From the NCBI GenBank assembly GCA_025356545.1, contig JANXSU010000202.1, forward strand, positions 1 through 34,263: DNA of 34,263 nt, given 5' to 3'. The notes under the pieces are model-generated. The model was not told the origin of the DNA. It did not search any database and saw nothing but the letters and a program-made list of their open reading frames with translations. Shown piece after piece: positions 7,572 to 16,573 of this stretch; the first letter of the stretch is position 1, and each line of letters opens with the position of its first letter. This DNA comes from Comamonadaceae bacterium (GTDB taxonomy: Bacteria; Pseudomonadota; Gammaproteobacteria; Burkholderiales; Burkholderiaceae_C). The translations under genes were made by a program, and so were the position numbers.

Positions 7572-8339
7572 TTAGGCACCGGTAAAGAGCTCAACCGCTC
7601 GCTCCATCAACATCTGAAATGGTCGCTCCAGCAATGGTAGTGTCACAGCCATACCAATCAAACCCACCATCAACGTGATGGGGAATCCCACTGCATAAAT
7701 GTTCATTTGGGGAGCCACTCGCGACACAATGCCTAGCGCCAAGTTCGCGAACATTAGCATCCCAATCATGGGCAATGCAATCCAAAGCCCACTGGCGAAT
7801 AACTCCCCCCCAAGTCGGTAGAGCTTCATCCAGCTCAATGCATCCAGAAAACTCTGATCAACAGGAAACGCATTGAAACTCTGGATAGCGACCATCAACA
7901 CCAAGAGATGACCATTGAGCACCACGAACAACAAAGAAGCCATGTAACCGAAAAACCGGGCTGTCGCGCTAGACGGCGCATTGATCGATGGGTCAAAGAA
8001 CGTCGCAAAATTCAAACCCATTTGAAATCCAACCACATCGCCTGCCAACTCAAACGTGGCAAACACCAGCCGCACAGCAAACCCAATCGACAAACCAATA
8101 CCAACCTGCTGGGCCACAACGCCAAAGACCTGCGGCCCTCGCCACAGAATATCGACTTGTGCTGGCAAACTGGGTTGGGCAGCAACAGCCACAAGCAAAG
8201 CCAAGCCAATACGAACGCGAACAGGGCAGGCCTTGGAAGAAAAAATCGGAGCTACCGTAAAAATAGCCAAAACACGCAGGAACGGCCACAGGATAGGAGT
8301 GATCCACGCCATCACTTGTGACTCCGTGAAACCAATCAT
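7572..8339 (-). CDS. fliR: Flagellar export gate protein FliR
   Basis: An integral membrane subunit of the flagellar type III export gate, forming the FliP5-FliQ4-FliR1 core. It is 255 aa, close to the usual 260, with several hydrophobic segments and the family-typical stretch ELAGDVVGFQMGLNFATFFDP near the middle. It is the last gene of the minus-strand fliF-to-fliR operon, 13 bp after fliQ. A seven-G run is present on the coding strand near RLGGELF. It ends 5 bp from a convergent regulator gene, with no visible terminator. Confidence 0.96.
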   Translation of the reverse strand: MIGFTESQVMAWITPILWPFLRVLAIFTVAPIFSSKACPVRVRIGLALLVAVAAQPSLPAQVDILWRGPQVFGVVAQQVGIGLSIGFAVRLVFATFELAGDVVGFQMGLNFATFFDPSINAPSSATARFFGYMASLLFVVLNGHLLVLMVAIQSFNAFPVDQSFLDALSWMKLYRLGGELFASGLWIALPMIGMLMFANLALGIVSRVAPQMNIYAVGFPITLMVGLIGMAVTLPLLERPFQMLMERAVELFTGA

Positions 8340-8352
8340 GTTCGCACCCCAG

Positions 8353-8622
8353 TCAATTCACGATACTGGGAATTGATTCAATCGTGCGTCGGATGTACTC
8401 CACCAACATCGTCAGCATCCAGGGACCGGCAAAGGCAAATACAGCCATGGCCGCAATTAATTTGGGAACGAAAGCCAAGGTGGCCTCCTGAATTTGCGTT
8501 ATCGCCTGAAAAAGGCTGACCAATAGCCCCACCAGCAACACCACGCCCAATACGGGGGCTGACACCATCAAAAGCAAAAGCAAGGCTTCATGCCCCATTG
8601 TGAGAACCAGTTGCGCATTCAC
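8353..8622 (-). CDS. fliQ: Flagellar export gate protein FliQ
   Basis: A small export-gate membrane protein of 89 aa with two hydrophobic helices (about 17-40 and 54-75) and the typical FQAITQIQEATLAFVPKL core. The start is GTG at 8622; AGGGGG lies 4-9 nt upstream on the minus strand and supports this choice, while nearby ATGs are out of frame. It lies 9 bp after fliP and 13 bp before fliR. Confidence 0.95.
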   Translation of the reverse strand: MNAQLVLTMGHEALLLLLMVSAPVLGVVLLVGLLVSLFQAITQIQEATLAFVPKLIAAMAVFAFAGPWMLTMLVEYIRRTIESIPSIVN

Positions 8623-8631
8623 ATATACCCC

Positions 8632-9306
8632 CTAAGACACAAAACTAGCGGCTAGCGAACCGATCAACAGATTCCAGCCGTCGGCCAGCACAAACAACAT
8701 CAATTTGAACGGTAATGCAACCAGCACCGGCGACAACATCATCATGCCCAAGGACATCAAAACGCTAGCCACCACGAGATCAATCACCAAAAAGGGGATG
8801 AAGATCATGAATCCAATTTGAAAGGCCGACTTCAGTTCGCTGGTCACAAAGGCGGGTACCAGCACTCGCAAGGGTGCAGTTTGCGCCGTTACATTCAACT
8901 CCAATTTCGCCAACTTGGCGAACAAGGAAAAATCGGACTGCCGCGTTTGCTTAACCATGAAAAGTCGAATTGGTGCTTCTGCTTTTTCCAATGCGACCTC
9001 AAAAGCAATGGTGTTTTTTGTGTACGGTACATAAGCATCGTTGTAAATACGATCTAGGGTTGGACCCATAACAAAAAACGTCAAAAACAAAGACAATCCA
9101 ATAATAATTTGGTTCGGCGGTGAAGACTGCGTGCCTAGCGCTTGACGCAAGAGTGACAGCACGATGACGATGCGCGTGAAGCCCGTCATCATCAGAAGAA
9201 TTGCGGGCAGGAACGAAAGCGTCGTGAAAAATAGCAGTGTTTGTATTGGTACTGAAAAACTCATGCCAGCGTTGCCACTACCCACCAGTAAGGGAAGATC
9301 AGTCAT
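8632..9306 (-). CDS. fliP: Flagellar export gate protein FliP, without signal peptide
   Basis: The main ring subunit of the export gate, 224 aa, with conserved LPAILLMMTGFTRIVIVL, the ALGTQSSPPNQ loop and a C-terminal ELKSAFQIGFMIFIPFLVID segment. Enteric FliP (about 245 aa) begins with a cleaved signal peptide. Here the frame begins MTDLPLLVGSGNAGMSFSVP and leads directly into the mature-type sequence. An in-frame TAG lies 18-16 nt before this ATG, with no ATG, GTG or TTG between, so a longer protein is excluded unless there is a sequence error. The start overlaps the fliO stop by 4 bp (ATGA). Confidence 0.95.
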   Translation of the reverse strand: MTDLPLLVGSGNAGMSFSVPIQTLLFFTTLSFLPAILLMMTGFTRIVIVLSLLRQALGTQSSPPNQIIIGLSLFLTFFVMGPTLDRIYNDAYVPYTKNTIAFEVALEKAEAPIRLFMVKQTRQSDFSLFAKLAKLELNVTAQTAPLRVLVPAFVTSELKSAFQIGFMIFIPFLVIDLVVASVLMSLGMMMLSPVLVALPFKLMLFVLADGWNLLIGSLAASFVS

Positions 9307-9620
9307 ACAGCCCGATCCAATCTAGGCCCCGTTGGCACATCAATCTTTGGCTCTACGTCTGCGGGGATGTCCATGCGGTGCAGAAAAGTCACTGCTTGCG
9401 TCGATACCCCCAAGACCAACCACGCGCGCGCACCTTGCGGTCCAACCTCAACCGTCAGTAGTTTTTGATTCGGCCCGATCGCCATCGCGGAAATTATTTT
9501 CATGGCCGAAGCATTAGCCAACTGCCCGGCCACAGAGCGTTGCCGTACCCGTTGGATCAGAATAGGCAACAGGGCCAGCAAGAGCAGGACAACGACAATC
9601 GTTACAAGGCTCGATGTCAT
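9303..9620 (-). CDS. fliO: Flagellar assembly protein FliO
   Basis: A small bitopic membrane protein that helps assemble the FliP ring. It has 105 aa, one membrane helix near the N terminus (about 5-23, Val/Leu-rich) followed by a basic RVRQR stop-transfer, then a FliO-type cytoplasmic domain with the LLTVEVGPQGARAWLVLGVS segment. It sits between fliN and fliP as in most proteobacteria, which supports the call because FliO is poorly conserved. Confidence 0.9.
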   Translation of the reverse strand: MTSSLVTIVVVLLLLALLPILIQRVRQRSVAGQLANASAMKIISAMAIGPNQKLLTVEVGPQGARAWLVLGVSTQAVTFLHRMDIPADVEPKIDVPTGPRLDRAV

Positions 9621-9629
9621 AAGCTTTCC

Positions 9630-10076
9630 TCAACCTCTACTAACACGCCGCAAACGCTCCGATGGCGTGACCACGTCAGTCAGGCGAATGCCGAATTTTT
9701 CATTCACCACCACCACTTCACCCTGCGCGATCAAATAACCATTGACGAGCACGTCCATCGGTTCACCCGCCAAGGCATCGAGCTCCACCACCGAGCCTTG
9801 ACCCAATTTCAAAATGTGCTTGATAGGCACTCTGGTTCGACCCAACTCCACCGACAATTGCACCGGTATATCAAGTACACGGCTGATATCGCCTTCGAAG
9901 GTATCTGACGTATCGCCGGTCGAAAAAGGACGGGGCGTCTGACTACCCGACAGTACCCCTCCAGGTTCAACTTCAGCCGCTTTGCTCTCCACGGTTTGCT
10001 GCTCTTGAAGAGCCTCGGCCCAATCGGCCATACCATCGTCGTCTGGTTTTAGTTCTGTGGTTTCCTCAGCTGCCAT
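9630..10076 (-). CDS. fliN: Flagellar motor switch protein FliN
   Basis: A C-ring component that also docks the FliH-FliI export ATPase complex. It has 148 aa. The N-terminal 60 residues are acidic and of low complexity; the SpoA domain (about 66-140) contains VLDIPVQLSVELGRTRVP and NEKFGIRLTDVV. The ATG at 10076 is chosen because FliN proteins start near MAAEE and a longer frame to 10169 would overlap fliM by over 100 bp with non-FliN sequence. With this start the gene overlaps the end of fliM by 11 bp. Confidence 0.95.
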   Translation of the reverse strand: MAAEETTELKPDDDGMADWAEALQEQQTVESKAAEVEPGGVLSGSQTPRPFSTGDTSDTFEGDISRVLDIPVQLSVELGRTRVPIKHILKLGQGSVVELDALAGEPMDVLVNGYLIAQGEVVVVNEKFGIRLTDVVTPSERLRRVSRG

Positions 10077-11070
10077 GTCGTTCTCCCATCCAGTTGCTGT
10101 CGTTGTTACGTAAGCTTGAATCAATACGAATCGCGTACTTCGAGTTATGTGTGCCGTAATGGCATGCAAAAATGGGAACGCCGTCTATAGTGGCCTGAAT
10201 CTGAGGCTCTCGCTCCAGTTCAATAAAGTCACCCTTTTTCATCGCAATCAATTGCTCCACCGTCGCATCCGCCGTCGCCAGCTCGGCCACCAACGTCACC
10301 TCAGCGGCCTGGATTTCTTGGGTTAGCACGTTCACCCATCGGCGGTCAATTTCTATAGAGTCGCCTTGGGTTGATGAATACAAAACCTCGCGTACGGGCT
10401 CGAGCGTCGCATAGGGCAAGCAAAAGTGAATAGCACCCACCATCTCCCCGATTTCCAATCGAAAAGAAGTGGCAATAACAATCTCACTAGGTGTAGCAAT
10501 GTTGGCAAATTGCGGCTGCATCTCACTGCGTTGGTAAACCAACTCCAACGGGTAAATACCTTTCCATGCTTTGGCGTACTCTTGGGAAATAACCTCAACC
10601 AATCGGTTAATGACCCTCTGCTCTGTGGCGGAAAAATCTCGCCCTTCGATCCTCGTCTGGTACTTACCGGCACCGCCATACAACGTGTCGATCACGGTAA
10701 AAATAAACGTCGGATCACATACGATAAGTCCATGACCACGCAAGGGACGAATCGCCATGATATTGAAATTTGTCGGGACCGCCAGCTCACGCAGAAATGC
10801 GCTGTAGCGCTGAACCTTGACAGGGCCCACCGATATTTCCGGGCTTCTTCGGATTAAATTAAAGAGCCCTATGCGCATGTTTCGAGTAAAACGCTCGTTG
10901 ATGATTTCCATGGCCGGCATACGGCCTCGCACAATTCGCTCTTGGCTAGACAGATCGTAGTCTCTGATGCCTCCAGTTTCAACATGTTCATCAGCCGAGG
11001 TCTGACTCTCACCGGTCACACCCTCCAGCAGCGCATCGACTTCTTCTTGCGAAAGAAAAGATTCACTCAT
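10066..11070 (-). CDS. fliM: Flagellar motor switch protein FliM
   Basis: The C-ring switch protein that binds CheY-P. It has 334 aa. The N-terminal LSQEEVDALLEGV segment is the CheY-P-binding peptide, the middle domain (about 50-235) is CheC-like with IVRGRMPAMEIINERFTR, and the C-terminal SpoA domain (about 255-325) binds FliN. It lies 20 bp after fliL and overlaps fliN. Confidence 0.97.
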   Translation of the reverse strand: MSESFLSQEEVDALLEGVTGESQTSADEHVETGGIRDYDLSSQERIVRGRMPAMEIINERFTRNMRIGLFNLIRRSPEISVGPVKVQRYSAFLRELAVPTNFNIMAIRPLRGHGLIVCDPTFIFTVIDTLYGGAGKYQTRIEGRDFSATEQRVINRLVEVISQEYAKAWKGIYPLELVYQRSEMQPQFANIATPSEIVIATSFRLEIGEMVGAIHFCLPYATLEPVREVLYSSTQGDSIEIDRRWVNVLTQEIQAAEVTLVAELATADATVEQLIAMKKGDFIELEREPQIQATIDGVPIFACHYGTHNSKYAIRIDSSLRNNDSNWMGERHGS

Positions 11071-11090
11071 GAAAAAACTCGGTTAAATCG

Positions 11091-11651
11091 TTACTGAACA
11101 ATGAAACTTGAGAACAAAACACCCCGCACGGGGTTGCCATCCAAAGTGCTCTTGTGGTCAGAAGCCGTTGTAGATTTAGATGTATTTTTCCCTGCAGGAG
11201 CTGCACTGATAAAGTGCCTTGCGGCCTCTTCCAAAATATCTGCTGCTAGCTTTTCTTTCCCCTCTCGCAACAGCAGTTCTTCGGCCGTACGCTGAGAAAT
11301 CAGCATCAATACTCCACTGCGAATGGCGGGCATGTACAGCTTCACTTTATCTGGAGCCTTGGAATCAGACAATTCAAGGGTCACCCCCACCTGAGCCACC
11401 TTTTCACCCCCCGGATCAGCCAGATTGACCACCATGTTTTCAATTGGCAAATAAGTAGGAGGCCCCTTGGGCTCAGGTGCTGTTTGAGCATGCTCTTCAT
11501 CGTCAAGCGCAGCGTGCTTCTTACTGAGATAAAACCAAGCGCCACCCCCGCCCAAAACCAAAACCAAAACGACCAGAGCCACAATCATGAGCATTTTTTT
11601 AGATTTACGTGGGGCTAGAACCACATGATCAGCTTCGGATTTGGCAGACAC
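11091..11651 (-). CDS. fliL: Flagellar basal-body-associated protein FliL
   Basis: An inner-membrane protein next to the stator that influences torque. It has 186 aa with a basic N terminus, one membrane helix (about 20-42) and a periplasmic domain beginning TYLPIENMVVNL, the conserved FliL core. The start codon is GTG at 11651, with AAGGA 7-11 nt upstream. A 131-bp gap separates it from fliK, the longest within this operon. Confidence 0.95.
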   Translation of the reverse strand: MSAKSEADHVVLAPRKSKKMLMIVALVVLVLVLGGGGAWFYLSKKHAALDDEEHAQTAPEPKGPPTYLPIENMVVNLADPGGEKVAQVGVTLELSDSKAPDKVKLYMPAIRSGVLMLISQRTAEELLLREGKEKLAADILEEAARHFISAAPAGKNTSKSTTASDHKSTLDGNPVRGVLFSSFIVQ

Positions 11652-11782
11652 AGTATTTTCCTTATGAGCCAGGTTGGAAGAGATGCCGAATGGAGCCTGA
11701 AAGCTCTGCCATTCACTTGATTTGATTATTCGTCACAGAACACGCACCTGATAAGCTGATTAGACAGACGAAAGCATGGCTT
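11652..11782 (-). promoter_or_regulatory. fliK-fliL leader with a bulged hairpin
   Basis: This is the widest gap in the fliF-to-fliR operon. It contains an inverted repeat at 11688-11714: GAATGG with CCATTC and inner AGC with GCT, with a 3-nt bulge and a 6-nt loop. It lies about 35 nt before the fliL start. The minus-strand half reads AATGGCAG, reminiscent of an FlhDC half-site, but the rest does not fit that consensus well. An internal promoter or RNA processing site is possible. Confidence 0.35.
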
Positions 11783-13027
11783 TTAGACAAACAAATCCAA
11801 CGCCCCCCCTGCAGATGAGCTGACCCGAGCACTCGCTTGGCCCAAACGCAAGTCCGGCAGCACAGACCCAACCCTTCGAACCTGTGGCTTGGGCTTTCGA
11901 TCTTGAGACGAGGCACCATCTGCGCCGGCTGAGCCAATAGAAACGCCTGCAAGCACCAAACCTTCGCTTTTGAGCAAGTCCTTGAGGTGCGACATGGTTC
12001 CTTCAATGATTTGACGCGTTTCGACTTGCTCTGCCCGAAATGCAACACGTGCCTCCTGTCCCTGCATCGTGATACTGACCTCAACCGGGCTTTGCCCCAA
12101 GCCATTCATTTTGAGTTCGGCGGACTGAACATCTGAACCCAGCCAGTAATTCACCTGATGCGCCACCGGTATCTCTGCGGAAGCACTGATACCCATCGGT
12201 ACTAGACGCACACCGTCAAAACCACCACCCATGACTGGGAGTGATGGCGAGCCAAAGGCACCACCCTCGCCACCCTGTGGTGCTCTAGAGACCATGTGCT
12301 GCGTGAAAAAATCCAACGTTGATACGTTGGTGCTGGTACCAGTGCTGGCCACTTCGTTGCGCTCAAGCTTGACAAACACATCAGACCGGAATGACGCCTC
12401 AGCGTCCACTGCAAGTGATGTCCTATTTTTTGAGTCCCCCATTTTCAGATCACCTAACTTGACCTGCCCATGCGCAAGCAACGGCAAGGCGCTGCTGGAT
12501 ACGGTGTCCCCCAAATGGTTCTCATGGCCCGAGGTCGACTTGTTTTGTTCCTGCGCGGCTTGAGCTGTTTGCGCCGCAAGTGATGCCGGATCCAAACCCC
12601 TGCCCAAAGTCACCGTATCGACTCCCTTATTCAAACCCGTCTGCTCCCCTTTTAGCCCCCCCCCCGCGGCCGCCTGCATACCAGCAAGCCACGTGAGAGC
12701 AAGCTCAGATCCAGGCATCGACACGGAAGGCTCCACCGGCAAAAGGGCCGGCCCCCCTTCTGCCGTGGGCGGAGTATCAGTCTGCTGATTTTTCCTTTCG
12801 GTCGGCATGTTTTCTGTCACCGCCTCTTGAGAGACCTCTTGTATTGATTTGGCCTCTGGAACGCTTGGCTCCCCCGCGCCCACATTCATCAACAATGAAG
12901 AGAAGTCACCCATCGACTCGTCGCCCGCATTCCCTGTAGATTTATTTTTATCCTTATCCAATCGTCCCAACTCACCACTCCCCACTTTGGGACTTACAGA
13001 TGAACGAGCCATATCGGTATGCATCAT
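11783..13027 (-). CDS. fliK: Flagellar hook-length control protein FliK
   Basis: A secreted ruler that measures hook length and switches export specificity through FlhB. It is about 414 aa. The N-terminal three quarters is low complexity, rich in Ser, Gly, Ala and Gln, as usual for FliK. The C-terminal hook-length domain (about 300-370) has the pattern SPVEVSITMQGQEARVAF followed by LKDLLKSEGLVLAGVSI. A start at 13033 would overlap the fliJ stop (ATGA), but AAGGAGG touches that ATG, while it stands at ideal distance from the ATG at 13027, so the latter is chosen. A ten-G run (12665-12656) codes for three consecutive Gly residues within the variable region. Confidence 0.92.
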   Translation of the reverse strand: MMHTDMARSSVSPKVGSGELGRLDKDKNKSTGNAGDESMGDFSSLLMNVGAGEPSVPEAKSIQEVSQEAVTENMPTERKNQQTDTPPTAEGGPALLPVEPSVSMPGSELALTWLAGMQAAAGGGLKGEQTGLNKGVDTVTLGRGLDPASLAAQTAQAAQEQNKSTSGHENHLGDTVSSSALPLLAHGQVKLGDLKMGDSKNRTSLAVDAEASFRSDVFVKLERNEVASTGTSTNVSTLDFFTQHMVSRAPQGGEGGAFGSPSLPVMGGGFDGVRLVPMGISASAEIPVAHQVNYWLGSDVQSAELKMNGLGQSPVEVSITMQGQEARVAFRAEQVETRQIIEGTMSHLKDLLKSEGLVLAGVSIGSAGADGASSQDRKPKPQVRRVGSVLPDLRLGQASARVSSSAGGALDLFV

Positions 13028-13029
13028 CT

Positions 13030-13491
13030 TCATCCTCCTTCTTGCTGGCGAACTGCTGCACTGGCATATCGTTGTGACGCGAATTCATCCGTTTGTTTTT
13101 GCGCTTTTCGGGCTAATTCTTGGGCTTGCAGTTCTGACCGTTTCGCCATCACCCGTTGCAAACTGACTAGGCGGAACTCCGCTGCCACAGATTTTTTCTT
13201 AGCGGTCTCCAACTGTTGCTGCACCTCTTTCAAGACACCTTCTTGCAAATTAATGGCCACCCCTAATCGGTCCATGAACCGATAGCGTCCCTGAAGCAAT
13301 TCCCCTCCCACGACTTGACGACCCGCCGTCACCCACCGCGCCTGTGAATCTTCCTGATAACTTTCCAGTTGCTGTAACTGACTCTGAGTGAAGCCATAGA
13401 CGCGTTGCGACTGCGCAAGGCCCTTGCCCGCTTGCAAGCGCTGCCGATCGGCCAAGTCCATTGCCAAAGCCAAGCCTTTTAAATTTCGCAT
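13030..13491 (-). CDS. fliJ: Flagellar export chaperone FliJ
   Basis: A 153-aa protein that is almost entirely helical and coiled-coil-like, rich in Gln, Glu, Arg and Leu, as expected for the FliJ stalk in the FliI hexamer. It overlaps the fliI end by 13 bp and the fliK start region. Sequence conservation in FliJ is low, so position between fliI and fliK carries much of the evidence. Confidence 0.9.
   Translation of the reverse strand: MRNLKGLALAMDLADRQRLQAGKGLAQSQRVYGFTQSQLQQLESYQEDSQARWVTAGRQVVGGELLQGRYRFMDRLGVAINLQEGVLKEVQQQLETAKKKSVAAEFRLVSLQRVMAKRSELQAQELARKAQKQTDEFASQRYASAAVRQQEGG
13034..13040 (-). promoter_or_regulatory. Ribosome binding site deciding the fliK start
   Basis: A perfect AAGGAGG lies inside the end of fliJ. 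It directly abuts one candidate ATG (13033) but stands 6 nt before ATG 13027, the usual spacing. This favours the shorter FliK; re-initiation at 13033 after the fliJ stop cannot be excluded. Confidence 0.7.
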
Positions 13492-14885
13492 AGTTTCATC
13501 TCCTGCACACTCTGCACCATCGAAGCAACAACGCCCATGTCCTGCCGCAAGAATGCCATCATGGGCTCATGGCGTCTAATCGCCTCATCCAATACGGAAT
13601 CCGACCCAGATACATAAGCCCCCAGTTGAACGAGATCACGCCCCTGCTCATAACGGGAACTGATGGCTCTAAAGCGTTGAGCTGCTTCAAAATGTTCACG
13701 CGAGACCACCCCATGCATGACCCTTGATGTGGACTGTGCAATGTCTATAGCCGGGAAATGCCCAGCTTCTGCCAGTCCACGTGATAAAACAATATGCCCA
13801 TCCAGAATAGATCTGGCCGCGTCTGCAATCGGATCTTGCTGGTCATCACCTTCTGTCAAAACGGTATAGAACGCGGTGATAGATCCCCCGCCAACGGATC
13901 CATTGCCACTGCGCTCCACCAGTTGCGGGAGTTTTGAAAAACAAGACGGTGGATACCCTTTGGTAGCCGGTGGCTCTCCAATAGCCAGCGCTATTTCACG
14001 TTGCGCCATCGCATAGCGTGTCAACGAATCCATGAGCAACAAGACATGTAGCCCTTGGTCTCTAAACGCTTCAGCAACGGCTGTTGCATACACCGCCCCT
14101 TGCATTCTCAGCAGAGGTGGTGCATCAGCCGGTGCAGCCACCACAACGGATCGCGCACGGCCTGACTCACCCAAGGTGTTGTCAATAAATTCCTTCACCT
14201 CTCTCCCTCGCTCACCAATCAATCCCACCACGATCACATCCGCCTGGGTATAACGTGCCATCATGCCCAGCAAGACGCTTTTCCCCACGCCAGAGCCCGC
14301 AAATAAGCCTATTCGCTGACCTCGACCGACTGTGAATAGCGCGTTAATGGCGCGTACACCCGTGTCCAAAGGTTCACGCACAGGCGCGCGGTCCATCGCG
14401 TTGACAGGGATGGGATGAATAGATCTGAAAACCACATTACTCAAAGGTCCCAAGTGGTCTAGCGGAACACCTTGTGCATCTACAACACGACCCAAAAGAC
14501 CAGGCCCCAAAGGCAAGCGCAAGCCACTCTGATCCGAAGCGTGAACAGCCTCTTGCGCAGATTGATCCAATCGAGGAATTGTCCAGATGGCATGAACGGG
14601 CAACACCGTAGCACCGCTAGATAAACCCTGCACATCACCTGCAGGCATTAAGAATGCTCGCTCATTGGAAAACCCAACCACTTCGGCCAAGACCGGTGGG
14701 TGCTGGCTCATTTGCACCATAAACTGCGCCCCAACGGCTGCATGAATTCCCGAAGCTTCCAGCACTAGCCCGGTGAGCCGCGTCAACTTCCCCCCCACTT
14801 CTAGGGAGGTTTCCAAGGCTTGCACACGTTGTTTTGCGCGCCGCAGAAACAGTGACCATTTTTCCGCACTTTCATTCTGAAACAT
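13479..14885 (-). CDS. fliI: Flagellum-specific ATPase FliI
   Basis: The F1-like ATPase of the flagellar type III export machine, 468 aa. Walker A AGSGVGKS is at about 196-203, followed by [17 protein letters not shown]; Walker B is in [12 protein letters not shown]. The segment [18 protein letters not shown] and the DGHIVLSR motif are typical of the family. The start overlaps the end of fliH by 14 bp. A seven-G run occurs early in the gene (coding strand, EVGGKL). Confidence 0.97.
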   Translation of the reverse strand: MFQNESAEKWSLFLRRAKQRVQALETSLEVGGKLTRLTGLVLEASGIHAAVGAQFMVQMSQHPPVLAEVVGFSNERAFLMPAGDVQGLSSGATVLPVHAIWTIPRLDQSAQEAVHASDQSGLRLPLGPGLLGRVVDAQGVPLDHLGPLSNVVFRSIHPIPVNAMDRAPVREPLDTGVRAINALFTVGRGQRIGLFAGSGVGKSVLLGMMARYTQADVIVVGLIGERGREVKEFIDNTLGESGRARSVVVAAPADAPPLLRMQGAVYATAVAEAFRDQGLHVLLLMDSLTRYAMAQREIALAIGEPPATKGYPPSCFSKLPQLVERSGNGSVGGGSITAFYTVLTEGDDQQDPIADAARSILDGHIVLSRGLAEAGHFPAIDIAQSTSRVMHGVVSREHFEAAQRFRAISSRYEQGRDLVQLGAYVSGSDSVLDEAIRRHEPMMAFLRQDMGVVASMVQSVQEMKLCEI

Positions 14886-15549
14886 GGTTCAACTTCCACG
14901 GAATTTGCAAACCCAGTTGACCCACTACACGCAGCCACCGCTTCTCTATCTGCCCATCCACCACACGAACCGGAGACTCCATCACACACCCACCCCGCGA
15001 AATCAAAGGATCAGCCTCCAACATCAAAGCCAGATGCTTAAATTCGTCGCGCACGGCAGGTGCAAGTACATCCAAATCAAGAGGGTTGAGCCTAATGCGC
15101 GTCATTCGGTTGTCCTCAATGAACACGCCCATTGCCTCACGAATCACGGGCAACAGCGCTTGGGGGTTGCTGGACACCTCATGCCGTAGAACCTGGCGTG
15201 ACAACTCACACGCCAACTCCAGAACCCCTTGAGCCATCTCTTGCGCAGCAGAGTCGAGTTGCGCTTGCGCATCGCCGATCAAAGCAGCCAGCTGAACGGC
15301 CGACGCTTGCCCTTGAACGCGTATGAACTCATCAATGCTCTTCTTCGCCTCCAACATGGCCTGAGCACGTCCTTCCAAGAACCCTTGGGCATAGCCTTCT
15401 TGCCTGTTAAGCTCAGAAGAAGATGCCTCGTCAATGGCTGGGCTCTGTGGCTTCATGATCGTGCACGCAGCATCGACTCCAGAAAATTGCCAATGTGCAA
15501 TTTTGTCGATTTCTTCGCCAGGAATGAACCGTGTTTGATATCGCATCAT
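14872..15549 (-). CDS. fliH: Flagellar assembly protein FliH
   Basis: The stator-like partner and negative regulator of FliI, docking it to FliN. It has 225 aa: an N-terminal region with a Gln/Ala-rich helical segment (about 55-110) and a conserved C-terminal domain with [12 protein letters not shown] and a cysteine-containing SRGGCVME strand. It starts immediately after the fliG TAA stop (two consecutive ATGs) and overlaps fliI. Confidence 0.93.
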   Translation of the reverse strand: MMRYQTRFIPGEEIDKIAHWQFSGVDAACTIMKPQSPAIDEASSSELNRQEGYAQGFLEGRAQAMLEAKKSIDEFIRVQGQASAVQLAALIGDAQAQLDSAAQEMAQGVLELACELSRQVLRHEVSSNPQALLPVIREAMGVFIEDNRMTRIRLNPLDLDVLAPAVRDEFKHLALMLEADPLISRGGCVMESPVRVVDGQIEKRWLRVVGQLGLQIPWKLNHVSE

Positions 15550-16551
15550 TTAAACCATCGCGTCTTCTGCACCACCACCACCAATCACAATTTGGCCTTC
15601 GTCTGCCAATCTGCGAACCGTCTTGAGAATTTCTTTTTGTTGCGCCTCAACTTCTGACAAACGCATGGGGCCTCGCGACTCCAGATCTTCACGCATTGTT
15701 TCTGCAGCACGTGAAGACATATTGGCCAAGAATTTTTCTTTGAGCTCGGGTTGCGCCCCTTTGAGGGCCACGATCAAAGCCTCAGACGCAACCTCTTTGA
15801 GGACCAACTGAATTGCTTTGTCATCGAGCTTGCCCACATCATCGAAAACAAACATTTTGTCCATGATCTTCTGTGCCAAATCGGCATCCTGAATGCGAAT
15901 GGATTCAATGACGGTACCTTCCAGCGCAGTACCCATCAGATTGATCATTTCCGCAGCCGTCTTGACACCCCCCAATGAGGCTTTACGGATTTTGTCGCCA
16001 CCCGACAACACCTTGAACAACACTTCGTTCAAGTCCTTCAAAGCCACGGGCTGAATGCCTTCCATAGTGGCAATGCGCAACAGGACCTCATTGCGCTGCC
16101 GTTCTGTGAAACTTTTCAAAACCTCCGCCGCCTGGTCATATTCAAGGTGAACCAGAATCGCTGCAGCGATCTGAGGATGCTCATTTCTCAATAGTTCGGC
16201 AACTGAAAGTGGGTCCATCCATTTCAGACTCTCAATGCCCGAAACGTCACCCCCTTGCAAAATTCGATCCAACAGCAAAGCAGCCTTGTCATCACCCAGA
16301 GCACGTCTTAGAACGGAGCGCACATAGTCACCCGAGTCAGACACCAGCAAACTTTGTGCGGCGGCGACGTTGGTAAATTTAGTGACTACATCGTCCACCC
16401 GCTCCCTCGTGATTGATTTGGTCTTGGCAATGGCCCCACCCAATTTCTGCACCTCTTTAGGTGACAGGTACTTGAATATCTCCGCAGCCTCGGCTTCACC
16501 CAAAGACATGAGAAGAATTGCGGCGTTTTGAAGTCCATCGTCTTGTGACAT
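15550..16551 (-). CDS. fliG: Flagellar motor switch protein FliG
   Basis: The C-ring protein that contacts the stator and converts ion flow into torque. It has 333 aa, normal length. The N-terminal domain that binds FliF begins LQNAAILLMSLGEAEAAEIF; the middle carries the EHPQ motif in LLRNEHPQIAAAI; the C-terminal domain has charged residues in DDVGKLDDKAIQLVLKEV, the torque helix region. It lies 22 bp after fliF and abuts fliH. Confidence 0.97.
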   Translation of the reverse strand: MSQDDGLQNAAILLMSLGEAEAAEIFKYLSPKEVQKLGGAIAKTKSITRERVDDVVTKFTNVAAAQSLLVSDSGDYVRSVLRRALGDDKAALLLDRILQGGDVSGIESLKWMDPLSVAELLRNEHPQIAAAILVHLEYDQAAEVLKSFTERQRNEVLLRIATMEGIQPVALKDLNEVLFKVLSGGDKIRKASLGGVKTAAEMINLMGTALEGTVIESIRIQDADLAQKIMDKMFVFDDVGKLDDKAIQLVLKEVASEALIVALKGAQPELKEKFLANMSSRAAETMREDLESRGPMRLSEVEAQQKEILKTVRRLADEGQIVIGGGGAEDAMV

Positions 16552-16573
16552 CTTTTTCTCTCAGACTCCACCC

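Noticed and set aside
7908-8376. Plus-strand open frames across fliR and fliQ (up to 137 aa)
   Set aside because: They are mirror frames of strongly conserved fliR/fliQ codons, with no ribosome site and Gln/Arg/Pro-rich nonsense composition.
10077-10169. Longer FliN start
   Set aside because: It would overlap fliM by about 100 bp and add residues unlike any FliN; ATG 10076 fits the family.
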